From assembly GCA_017556145.1 (NCBI GenBank), contig JAFZCU010000229.1, positions 1-59,703 on the forward strand: a DNA stretch of 59,703 nucleotides, written 5' to 3'. A program made the position numbers and the translations under genes. The DNA is from Prevotella sp. (GTDB lineage: Bacteria; Bacteroidota; Bacteroidia; Bacteroidales; Bacteroidaceae). Positions 8,946-16,533 of the stretch are shown here, one piece after another. Each line of letters begins with the position of its first letter. Positions within the stretch are counted from its first letter, which is position 1. The notes beneath the pieces were generated by a model, which was given only the letters and a program-made list of their open reading frames with translations, had not been told where the DNA came from and ran no database searches.

Positions 8946-11207
8946 TTAGTACCAGTCTTCTGTCATGGTCTGGCTATTGACGATGTCAAGCGGCACCAGC
9001 TCAATGAAGTCGAATGACCAACCGAGGTTGGAGTCGTTCACCAGGTTCTTGATGCGCAGCCAATAGTCCTTACCCTGCTCAAAGCGCTGAGTGGTGATGA
9101 TACGGCGAAGCATCATCGTGCCGTAACCTGATTCTGTGCGACAACTGGTAGAGCCGATAATCTGGCTGGCAGCAGAGTAGATGTCATTCTCATTATAGGT
9201 GAGCGGGTCGGTAACGGTGTTGTATGTACCACGTGAGAAGGATGCCGGAGCGCGCATATAACCACGTACATGCATGCGCTGGTCGCTCTCCACGCCACAG
9301 TCGGATGTTTCATCGTCGGCACGGTTTACAATGTCCTCATAACCAATGGTTGCATCATAGTAGGGGTTGGCACAAGCATCGAAGGGGATGCCGATGGCCA
9401 CCATGTCCGACTGCTTGGAAGTATTGCCTAGATAGAACTGCATCAGTCCACCACGCGCCATCGGCGGATAGATGATACGCAATTCATAATCGCCGGTTGG
9501 CACATGCGGCAGTTTGACGGCGAAGTCGTAGACATCCCATCCCTGGAACTGGTCTGAGTTGTGGGCTCGCCAGGCGCCCATCACGCAGAAACGCAGCAGG
9601 GTTCCCGGATTATAGCAGACGATATTGTCGAAATAGTTATTCTGGAAGGCGATGCGGTTACCGTCACCACCACCATTCAAGGTGCTCACCTCTGCCGGTG
9701 TGGCAAAGCGCAAGCCATTATTAATCAATTCATAAAGGAAGGTGGAAGAATCGAGGCGCAAACGCTCATGGAGTGCATCCCGGGCATTCTGGTCGTACTT
9801 CAAGATACCCTTGATACGATGGATATAGCCGTTCAACGTCTCTATGCTCTTGTTACGGTCAATCGACACACCTTTGAACACCAGCGTATGGTCACCGTCG
9901 TTGGGCATACCGAACATACCAAGTTTCTTGGTCAGCGTGTTGTTGGTCAGATAACGGTTCAACCACAGATCCTTGGTGGTCTTTGGGTTTGTCTCCCACA
10001 CTTTCAGGAGGGTATTGGGCAACATGGTCTCAAAGTACTCCTGCGGCTCGTAGCCGAAGCAGACGTTCCAGGAAGCGTTGGTCTGGGCATTCTTCTCATA
10101 GACGATACGGTCGATAGGCATACCGGCACGCAGGATATGATAAGCCACGAACATATTCACCACATTAAACGGATTGGTATAGTCGTCGCCCGTGCTGATG
10201 GTAATGCTTTTCTCGTTGATATAGTCATACCAGGCGCCGCAATTGCCATACCACTCGATACACTTCTGCTTCAGGTCGTTGAAGTTGTTGATGCCTGCAG
10301 CACGGAACACATCGTCAGTCTCGGCAAAGACGGTCCACTTAATCATACACTCTTTGGGATAATAGATGGAGTTACCATCACGGTCGTTATGGTTGTTACC
10401 CAAGTCGTAAGTCATGGCTGTGCCGTCAGCATTGTTCTTGCGCTCAATCATGAGGGTGTCGGCATAGCCCGTTACCTCAAGGGCTGAATAGAAGATGCTG
10501 AGGTCTTTCTCGCCCTCCACACGCAACTGGTCATCGGTAGTGCGGTCGGAACGTGGAATCACATTCGAGCAGATATGCAGGATGCCGTTGATGGCCTCAA
10601 TATCGCCGTCGATAATAGCAGAGATGTCGTTGAGACTGGTGAGACCAATGAATTCCTCCTTATAGGCATCCTCACCGAAGGTGCCGACACGAATGCTACG
10701 ACCTGTCTTCATAGTGGTCCATGTGGTGGCAGTACCATCGAGGTCTACCTGCATGTGTTCCTCACCGGAGAGATGGAAACGTGCGATATCGTCACACAGA
10801 GAGTCGGACATCAGTTCTACCTTTGCCATCACGTCAAGACTATTCCAGTTGGCATCCTCGGTAATACCGTTGTGCTTCAGTTTGGCCTTGGAGATGAGGT
10901 AGGACTCATCGTTATAAAGACTGTCGAGGTAAGTGTTCACACCGTCGTTCAGCGGTGCAAAACAGGTATATTCACCATAGGTTCCCATATACTTGTCGAA
11001 CTTGCCCTTCTCCAGAATACGGTAGAACGCAGTCAGGTCAGACCGGTCACGCAGCATTTCTGCGATGGTCTTCTGATCTGAGGAGAAAAGGTTAGAGCCA
11101 TCCGGTTCCTCATTACAAGAGATAAAGAGGTAAGAGGTAAGAGGTAAGAGGTAAGAGAATACCATTACCATGAGCCTCACCCAATTTTTATTGTTTATCT
11201 TATTCAT
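8946..11207 (-). CDS. FAS1 (fasciclin)-domain lipoprotein, 753 aa
   Basis: Surface lipoprotein candidate of the SusCD operon. The signal is MNKINNKNWVRLMVMVFSYL continuing LPLTSYLFISC, followed by the acidic NEEPDGS. Two FAS1-like units are visible: the first runs from DRSDLTAFYRILEKG and YTCFAPLNDGV to INGILHICSNVIPR (about residues 45-225); the second from IKWTVFAETDDVFRAAGI to LNGYIHRIKGILKYD (about 285-480). The remaining ~270 residues are beta-rich (GDYELRIIYPPMARGGLMQFYLG) and end in YWLRIKNLVNDSNLGWSFDFIELVPLDIV, which looks like a jelly-roll carbohydrate-binding type fold; that is a guess from style. Follows SusD1 with a 27-bp gap filled by 8-bp repeats. Its signal peptide contains a perfect (AGGTAAG)4 repeat. 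Confidence 0.85.
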   Translation of the reverse strand: MNKINNKNWVRLMVMVFSYLLPLTSYLFISCNEEPDGSNLFSSDQKTIAEMLRDRSDLTAFYRILEKGKFDKYMGTYGEYTCFAPLNDGVNTYLDSLYNDESYLISKAKLKHNGITEDANWNSLDVMAKVELMSDSLCDDIARFHLSGEEHMQVDLDGTATTWTTMKTGRSIRVGTFGEDAYKEEFIGLTSLNDISAIIDGDIEAINGILHICSNVIPRSDRTTDDQLRVEGEKDLSIFYSALEVTGYADTLMIERKNNADGTAMTYDLGNNHNDRDGNSIYYPKECMIKWTVFAETDDVFRAAGINNFNDLKQKCIEWYGNCGAWYDYINEKSITISTGDDYTNPFNVVNMFVAYHILRAGMPIDRIVYEKNAQTNASWNVCFGYEPQEYFETMLPNTLLKVWETNPKTTKDLWLNRYLTNNTLTKKLGMFGMPNDGDHTLVFKGVSIDRNKSIETLNGYIHRIKGILKYDQNARDALHERLRLDSSTFLYELINNGLRFATPAEVSTLNGGGDGNRIAFQNNYFDNIVCYNPGTLLRFCVMGAWRAHNSDQFQGWDVYDFAVKLPHVPTGDYELRIIYPPMARGGLMQFYLGNTSKQSDMVAIGIPFDACANPYYDATIGYEDIVNRADDETSDCGVESDQRMHVRGYMRAPASFSRGTYNTVTDPLTYNENDIYSAASQIIGSTSCRTESGYGTMMLRRIITTQRFEQGKDYWLRIKNLVNDSNLGWSFDFIELVPLDIVNSQTMTEDWY
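11128..11155. repeat. Perfect (AGGTAAG)4 heptanucleotide repeat in a signal peptide
   Basis: Four identical 7-bp units at 11128-11134, 11135-11141, 11142-11148 and 11149-11155 (plus strand). On the coding strand three units encode one turn of the heptapeptide SYLLPLT. Because 7 is not a multiple of 3, a gain or loss of one unit would shift the frame of the rest of the protein. Confidence 0.95.
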
Positions 11208-11210
11208 AAT

Positions 11211-11234
11211 ACTTATGTTCTTTTGTTCTTATGT
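11211..11234. repeat. Octanucleotide repeat leader before the 753-aa FAS1 gene
   Basis: Plus-strand units ACTTATGT, TCTTTTGT and TCTTATGT fill the whole 27-bp gap between the SusD1 stop codon and this start codon, apart from three bases. Confidence 0.9.
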
Positions 11235-13004
11235 CTAATACTTCGAAGCAGATTTGTATACAGGATTCTGTACAAGACTGGTATTGATTTCCACCTCGTC
11301 CTGATTGATAGGCATGTAGAGATAACGCTCGTCACGCATCTTAGCCTTCATGGCAGTGGGTACGGCATACTTACGCAATGCCAACTCAAAGAACACATCA
11401 CTGTTGGTGACATAGCTCTCTGTCAGCTTCTTGGTCAGGTCTGCCTGTTTCTCTGTGTGACGATAGTTGTAACGCATCAGGTCGAACCAGCGTTTGCCCT
11501 CGAAGCACAACTCACGCGCACGCTCGGCCAGTACCAGTTCCTCCATCTTGTCTCTGTAGACAGAATACTTCATGCCGTAAGAGCCCTTGTTGGCATCAGA
11601 GAGCGCACGGTCGTTGATGAGCTTACAGATAGCAAATGCCTCCTCGTTGCGCGAATCGCCTTCGGCCTTACCACCCATGTTGTAGAGCTGCACAAGGGCC
11701 TCAGCCTTCATCAGCATCACGTCAGTCAGACGATACAGAATCCAATTCTGATAGACTGCAGAACGGGTGTCGCGCTTGCTGTCGGCACTATTGTTGGTTC
11801 CTGCCGATGCGGTTGCCACGAATTTGCGGACGCCAAACTGCTCGGTATTCGTACTGGCGGCATCGTAGAGATATTCATAGAGGCGCTGATCCACGCTGTT
11901 GGTCCAGACACCATTACCGGTTTGATCCACTTTTCCATAGATCGGTGCCGCCTTCAGATAGCCATAACCGTTGCTGCTGGCATTGTTATAGCGGAAATAC
12001 ATCTGGTCGAGACCGGTATTGGTGGCGTTAGAGTTACGGAACTGCAACTCGAAGATGCTCTCGTCGGCATTCTGTCCCGTCTGTCCAAAGATGTCAGCAT
12101 ACATATTGTTATATTCGGAAAGATAGTAATCCTTCTCCACTTCATCACCATATCGACGGCGGCGAGGATTCTCTTCGTAGGCTGTCTTCTTGGCCTGGAT
12201 CACTCTGTCGCAATAGTCCACACATGCTTCATAATCGCTCGCATCACGGTTGACAGAAGCACGCCAGAGATAGATGTCGGCCAGAATGGCATTGATACCG
12301 TCCTGATTCAGGTAGCCCTTGTCGCGCCAGTCACCATAGGTTGAACCAGAGATGGCATATTTAGAAGCCTCTTTCAGGTCATTGATACACATGTTGAGGA
12401 CAGAGTCAGGATTTGCCTGCGGGGCATTCAGATCGTCACTACTGTTCAGGTAGGCGCCCGGCGTCACAGGGATGTCATGGAATACCTTTGTGAGGTAGAA
12501 GTAACAGAATGCGCGCAAAGCTAACATCTGAGCCTTGTTGGCGTCATAGTCACCCCGCGTATAGTCCGGGTCAACAGCTATCACACCCTCAGCCTTCTCT
12601 AATACCAGGTTGCAGTAGTTGATGGCAGAATAGAACGGATACCAGGAGGTAAACGCATTCTCTGTCTCGATGTTGCAGGAATAGATCTGCGCCAAAGCTG
12701 TCTTGTAGGTCGCAGAGGAAGGCAATGTGGAAGTCACCACGAGTTCATCGGAACGGAAGTCACCCCAAATAATCATATTGCGTATGGCAGAAGCATCACG
12801 CAACTGTGCGTAGGCCGTTGCTACAACGGCATCCACTTCGCTTTTCTTCTGCCAATAGTCGTCATCGACGGTCTTGTTGTCAGGCAAAATCACCGTATCG
12901 ACACAGCTGGTGAAGAGGAGACAGGAGACAGGAGTCAGGAGACTGTAGATCACACCTGCCATGAAGATCCTCACCCGATTTTTATAATTTGTCTTCGTAT
13001 TCAT
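11235..13004 (-). CDS. SusD/RagB-family outer-membrane lipoprotein (SusD1)
   Basis: Glycan-binding partner of SusC1, which is encoded directly upstream. The 589-aa product has a lipoprotein signal (MNTKTNYKNRVRIFMAGVIY, then SLLTPVSCLLFTSC) and typical SusD landmarks: DDDYWQKKSEVDAVVATAYAQLRD and the N-terminal helical part, DANKAQMLALRAFCYFYLTKVFHDIP (TPR-like helix with the usual RAxxYxxLxxxFGxVP pattern), and a C-terminal region with ELVLAERARELCFEGKRWFDLMRYNYRH, the strongest RagB/SusD signature. It ends INQDEVEINTSLVQNPVYKSASKY, again usual for the family. The position after SusC in the same operon is the standard order. Which RG-I fragment it binds cannot be told from sequence. Confidence 0.95.
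   Translation of the reverse strand: MNTKTNYKNRVRIFMAGVIYSLLTPVSCLLFTSCVDTVILPDNKTVDDDYWQKKSEVDAVVATAYAQLRDASAIRNMIIWGDFRSDELVVTSTLPSSATYKTALAQIYSCNIETENAFTSWYPFYSAINYCNLVLEKAEGVIAVDPDYTRGDYDANKAQMLALRAFCYFYLTKVFHDIPVTPGAYLNSSDDLNAPQANPDSVLNMCINDLKEASKYAISGSTYGDWRDKGYLNQDGINAILADIYLWRASVNRDASDYEACVDYCDRVIQAKKTAYEENPRRRRYGDEVEKDYYLSEYNNMYADIFGQTGQNADESIFELQFRNSNATNTGLDQMYFRYNNASSNGYGYLKAAPIYGKVDQTGNGVWTNSVDQRLYEYLYDAASTNTEQFGVRKFVATASAGTNNSADSKRDTRSAVYQNWILYRLTDVMLMKAEALVQLYNMGGKAEGDSRNEEAFAICKLINDRALSDANKGSYGMKYSVYRDKMEELVLAERARELCFEGKRWFDLMRYNYRHTEKQADLTKKLTESYVTNSDVFFELALRKYAVPTAMKAKMRDERYLYMPINQDEVEINTSLVQNPVYKSASKY
12917..12944. repeat. Heptanucleotide tandem repeat inside the SusD1 signal peptide
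   Basis: Plus-strand units GGAGACA, GGAGACA, GGAGTCA and GGAGACT, period 7. They encode the core SLLTPVSCLL of the lipoprotein signal, so an extra cysteine (PVSC) stands upstream of the real lipobox FTSC. Confidence 0.9.
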
Positions 13005-13009
13005 AATTC

Positions 13010-13033
13010 TCTTTTGTTCTTATGTTCTTATGT
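13010..13033. repeat. Octanucleotide repeat leader before SusD1
   Basis: Plus-strand units TCTTTTGT, TCTTATGT and TCTTATGT, exact period 8, lie between the SusC1 stop codon and the SusD1 start codon. On the coding strand they read ACATAAGA, ACATAAGA, ACAAAAGA. Confidence 0.9.
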
Positions 13034-13041
13034 CTAAAAAT

Positions 13042-16000
13042 TTAGAAGCCGAAGCTCAGGCTGGCTGTGATAGATTTAGACCTTGGTGTGGTCGCACCGT
13101 CAGAGGCTGGCGTATAGGTTCCGGAGGCAATTTCCGGATCAATACCAGTGTACTTCGTCCAGCAGAAGAGGTTGTTCATTGTCACATAAGCCGAGAGAGA
13201 GTTCAGACCAAGTTTCTTGATCTTATTCTTGGGTACGCTGTAAGAGAGTTGCAGGTTGTTGAAACGCAGGAATGAGCCGTCCTCCACAAAACGTGAGCTC
13301 ACCTGATAGTTATAGCCTGTTCCGTAGAGTGCGCGTGGTATCACTGTCACGTCACCATCCTTACGCCAGCGGTAGGTAACCGATGAGCACTGGTTCTCTG
13401 TACCATACATGCTCTCCAGGCCCATACGTGCCGTATTGATAATCTTATTACCCCAACGGAAGTTGAAACGTGAGATCAATCTCCAGTTACCATACTGCAA
13501 AGTGAAGCTGAAACCGCCCTGCATCTTTGGCAGTGAATTACCAAGATACTTGATATCGAGCTCATTGATAGTACCATCGTGATTCACATCCTCGTAGATG
13601 GCATCACCACCCTTGAACTCATATTCAGTATCGCCATAATAATAAGTAAGGTGCTTGGGCACACCGGTATTCGTCATGATCACCTTACCCTCTTCATCGG
13701 TAGCCACGGGGAATGTCTTACCCTCAGCAAGCTGCTGGTTGATCCATGCCTCATAGTTCCACTCGTAAGACTCGCCACGGGCTGCAGCCTGCGACTGCAA
13801 CTGGAGTTGCTTCGTGTTATAATTGGTCAGGTAATCGTAAGTATACTGGAAAACGCCTAAGCTATTGAATCCGTAGATGGAGCAAAGCGGGTCACCCACC
13901 ACAACGCGGCTGAGGATGGATCTGGAACCACGGTTACCCCAACTGGGCTGTGAGTTCAGATTGTCGAGTACACGCTGGTCCATCTCGAGCAACTTATTGA
14001 CGTTCTGGGCCAAGTTGACACTGGCAGAGACTGAGAACTTCTTAATCTTGACAAACCGATTCGCCGTAACCGACAACTCCCAACCTTTGTTCTCCATCTC
14101 ACCCACATTTCCGAACGAGAGTGTGGTGGATGTGTTCCATGTAGCTGAGGTGGGAATAGGTATTTTCTGCATAATCAGATCCTTGGTATTCTCCTTATAG
14201 AGGTTCAGGTCGAACTCGAACATATCGTTGAGGAGGCCTACGTTGAAGCCAAGGTTCACACCCGTCTTCTTCTGGGGACGCAGGTCATCGAGCTTCATAC
14301 CGCTCATTGTGGTGTAGTAGCTGGTTCCGTAGCGTCCGGCACGTGAATTGTACTGGTTGAAGTAATTGTCAACAGAGACACTGGAACTACCTGTTATACC
14401 CCATGAACCACGAATACCGAACATTGACACAATATTACGCAAAGGTGTAAAGAAAGCCTCTTCGCTGAGATTGTAACGCAATGAAACCGAGGGCGAAATG
14501 AACCACGGATTCTTAGGACCGAACTTTGAGTTACCATCAGCACGCAGTGAGAAGCCTACATTGTAACGCGACTTATAAGAGAAGTGGGCGTTATAGACGG
14601 CGTTCTGCCAGGCCGACTTGGTAGTACCGGGCTGGTTGTCCATACTGATCAGACTGGCATCGATGGTAGCCGACTCTATACCATTAGGTATGGCGTTCTG
14701 ACCGATATACTGGTAGGTATTCTTCTGTGTACCAGCCTCATAACGTGCCAACATCGTCAGATTAAAATCTTCATTCTTGAAGGCCGGCGTAAAGATCAGT
14801 TCCAGACGAGAGCCCATCTTGAACTGGTTGGATTCCGTATTCGTGATAAAGTTATAATCACTATCGGTATAACTGCCGTTAGAGAGACTTCCCGGCATAT
14901 AAGTAGGCTTCGAATAAGCATAGATGTCAAAGTAGACACGGCCATTGAAAGTCAGACGGGTCTGTCCGTTTCCTGTACCGAGCAACTCGTACTTGATGTT
15001 GAAGTCGGGCACGATGCTGTAGGTCTTTTCCTTCTGCCATGATCTGTTGGCATAGGCCACAGGGTTACCGATGGCTACGACGTCGGACAGCTGTTCGGAA
15101 GTGTAGTTTCCGTCATCAGGCGTCATGCCGCTCACCGTCGGGTTCATCAGAAAATACTCACCCGTGTTGTTATTATACTGGTCCATGCGCCAGATGCTGG
15201 CATTCGGTGCCATCGTCAAGGCCATTGCCAGCAGATTGTTATGGGAACCGCTGCTCTTGCTGCTACCATAAGTATAATTCTTCAGGTTGTCGGTATAGGT
15301 CAACGCGAAGTTGGTAGAGAAGCGGATGCGGTCAGACACGTTGTAGTCGAGGACCAGGCGTGTTGTCAATCGATCCATCTTCTGTTTGATGATGGTTCCC
15401 AACTGGTGGCTGTAGCTACCGGAAATACGGAAAGTGGCTTTCTGACCACCACCGGAGATATTGAAGTTGGCCTCATGCTGTTCACCGAACTGCTTGATAG
15501 CGCCTACCCAATCGGTGTTCTTGTTCCAGTTGTTAGCCTCAGCCCACGACTCTGCGGGAATATAGTTGATCTCGTTGATGGTCGAGGTGGCAGAACTGCT
15601 CTGTGTGGGGTTGTAGAACTCCTCCTTGAGCATCATGGTGTAGTTGTCACCATTGAGCAGGTCGTAGCCGGCAGGCATCCAGGTGCCGGTGAACTTATAG
15701 CCCAGCGTCACCTTTGGTTTTCCGCGTGCACCACGCTTGGTGGTAATCTGAATCACACCATTGGCACCCTGCGATCCCCAGATGGCCGTAGCGGCGGCAT
15801 CCTTCAAGACGGTGATGTTGGCGATATCATCCACACTCACAGCGAGCAGCGACGAGAAGGCCTCCTCATCGATATTCTCAGGATCGAAGTCGGCCTTATC
15901 ATATTCAAAGATCTTGTCGTCGACCACAATCAGCGGTTCTGCGTTACCACTCAGCGTTGACACACCACGCAGACGCATGGACGTTCCAGCACCGAGGTTA

Positions 16001-16494
16001 CCTGAATTGCTGACGATATCCAGACCGGCAATCTCACCTTGCAGAGCCTCATCGGCAGAGGTGAAGGCCATACCATCCACCTTGTCCATGCTGAAGGTCT
16101 GCTGAGAAACGGAAATCTCGCGCTTGTCAATATTCAGACCGCCAGAACTGGTGCGACGTCCCTTGACTACGACTTCAGATACGGTCGTATTCTCACTTTC
16201 CATCTTGATATTGAAAGTGGTCTGGTTGCCGATATTTACAATCTTGGTTTTATTGCCTACATAAGAAAATACAAGTTTATTCTTAGGGTTCTTAATCTCC
16301 ATGGAGAAGTTACCCATCATATCAGTCTGTGTAGCGCTGACGATACGATTGTTAGCGTCACGCTCCACCACGTTGGCCATCATGATCGGCCCCATGGCAT
16401 CTTCCACCGTACCTGATATGACTTTACTCTGTGCCATCATCGTCTGCGCAATGACAGTGAACAGGAGCGTCAATAGGAATTTATATTTTGACAT
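13042..16494 (-). CDS. SusC/RagA-family TonB-dependent outer-membrane transporter (SusC1)
   Basis: Outer-membrane oligosaccharide importer paired with SusD1. The 1150-aa product has a Sec signal ending MMAQ, a carboxypeptidase-D-like domain (KVISGTVEDAMGPIMMANVV, residues ~23-105), a linker VSEVVVKGRR that resembles the TonB-box/plug entry, and a plug domain with SMRLRGVSTLSGNAEPLIVVDD and AAATAIWGSQGANGVIQI, the hallmark SusC motifs. The barrel ends SITASLSFGF with a terminal phenylalanine, the usual BAM recognition end. It lies 39 bp downstream of the 962-aa FAS1 gene, and the gap is a heptad repeat. Compared with SusC2 the barrel sequences are quite different, so the two pairs probably handle different ligands (inference). 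Confidence 0.95.
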   Translation of the reverse strand: MSKYKFLLTLLFTVIAQTMMAQSKVISGTVEDAMGPIMMANVVERDANNRIVSATQTDMMGNFSMEIKNPKNKLVFSYVGNKTKIVNIGNQTTFNIKMESENTTVSEVVVKGRRTSSGGLNIDKREISVSQQTFSMDKVDGMAFTSADEALQGEIAGLDIVSNSGNLGAGTSMRLRGVSTLSGNAEPLIVVDDKIFEYDKADFDPENIDEEAFSSLLAVSVDDIANITVLKDAAATAIWGSQGANGVIQITTKRGARGKPKVTLGYKFTGTWMPAGYDLLNGDNYTMMLKEEFYNPTQSSSATSTINEINYIPAESWAEANNWNKNTDWVGAIKQFGEQHEANFNISGGGQKATFRISGSYSHQLGTIIKQKMDRLTTRLVLDYNVSDRIRFSTNFALTYTDNLKNYTYGSSKSSGSHNNLLAMALTMAPNASIWRMDQYNNNTGEYFLMNPTVSGMTPDDGNYTSEQLSDVVAIGNPVAYANRSWQKEKTYSIVPDFNIKYELLGTGNGQTRLTFNGRVYFDIYAYSKPTYMPGSLSNGSYTDSDYNFITNTESNQFKMGSRLELIFTPAFKNEDFNLTMLARYEAGTQKNTYQYIGQNAIPNGIESATIDASLISMDNQPGTTKSAWQNAVYNAHFSYKSRYNVGFSLRADGNSKFGPKNPWFISPSVSLRYNLSEEAFFTPLRNIVSMFGIRGSWGITGSSSVSVDNYFNQYNSRAGRYGTSYYTTMSGMKLDDLRPQKKTGVNLGFNVGLLNDMFEFDLNLYKENTKDLIMQKIPIPTSATWNTSTTLSFGNVGEMENKGWELSVTANRFVKIKKFSVSASVNLAQNVNKLLEMDQRVLDNLNSQPSWGNRGSRSILSRVVVGDPLCSIYGFNSLGVFQYTYDYLTNYNTKQLQLQSQAAARGESYEWNYEAWINQQLAEGKTFPVATDEEGKVIMTNTGVPKHLTYYYGDTEYEFKGGDAIYEDVNHDGTINELDIKYLGNSLPKMQGGFSFTLQYGNWRLISRFNFRWGNKIINTARMGLESMYGTENQCSSVTYRWRKDGDVTVIPRALYGTGYNYQVSSRFVEDGSFLRFNNLQLSYSVPKNKIKKLGLNSLSAYVTMNNLFCWTKYTGIDPEIASGTYTPASDGATTPRSKSITASLSFGF

Positions 16495-16533
16495 AATCTC
16501 TAATCTCTAAACTATAAACTTTAAACTTCAAAC
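16495..16533. repeat. Heptanucleotide repeat leader before SusC1
   Basis: The entire 39-bp gap between the stop codon of the upstream gene and the SusC1 ATG is 7-bp units on the plus strand: AATCTC, TAATCTC, TAAACTA, TAAACTT, TAAACTT and CAAACTT. It shares the TAAACTN unit with the SusC2 leader. Confidence 0.9.

Noticed and set aside
11128-11155. Tandem repeat as a CRISPR array
   Set aside because: Units of 7 bp with no spacers; no cas genes in the window.
11223-12344. 373-codon open frame on the plus strand opposite SusD1
   Set aside because: Lies wholly over the well-supported SusD1 gene and has no recognisable features.
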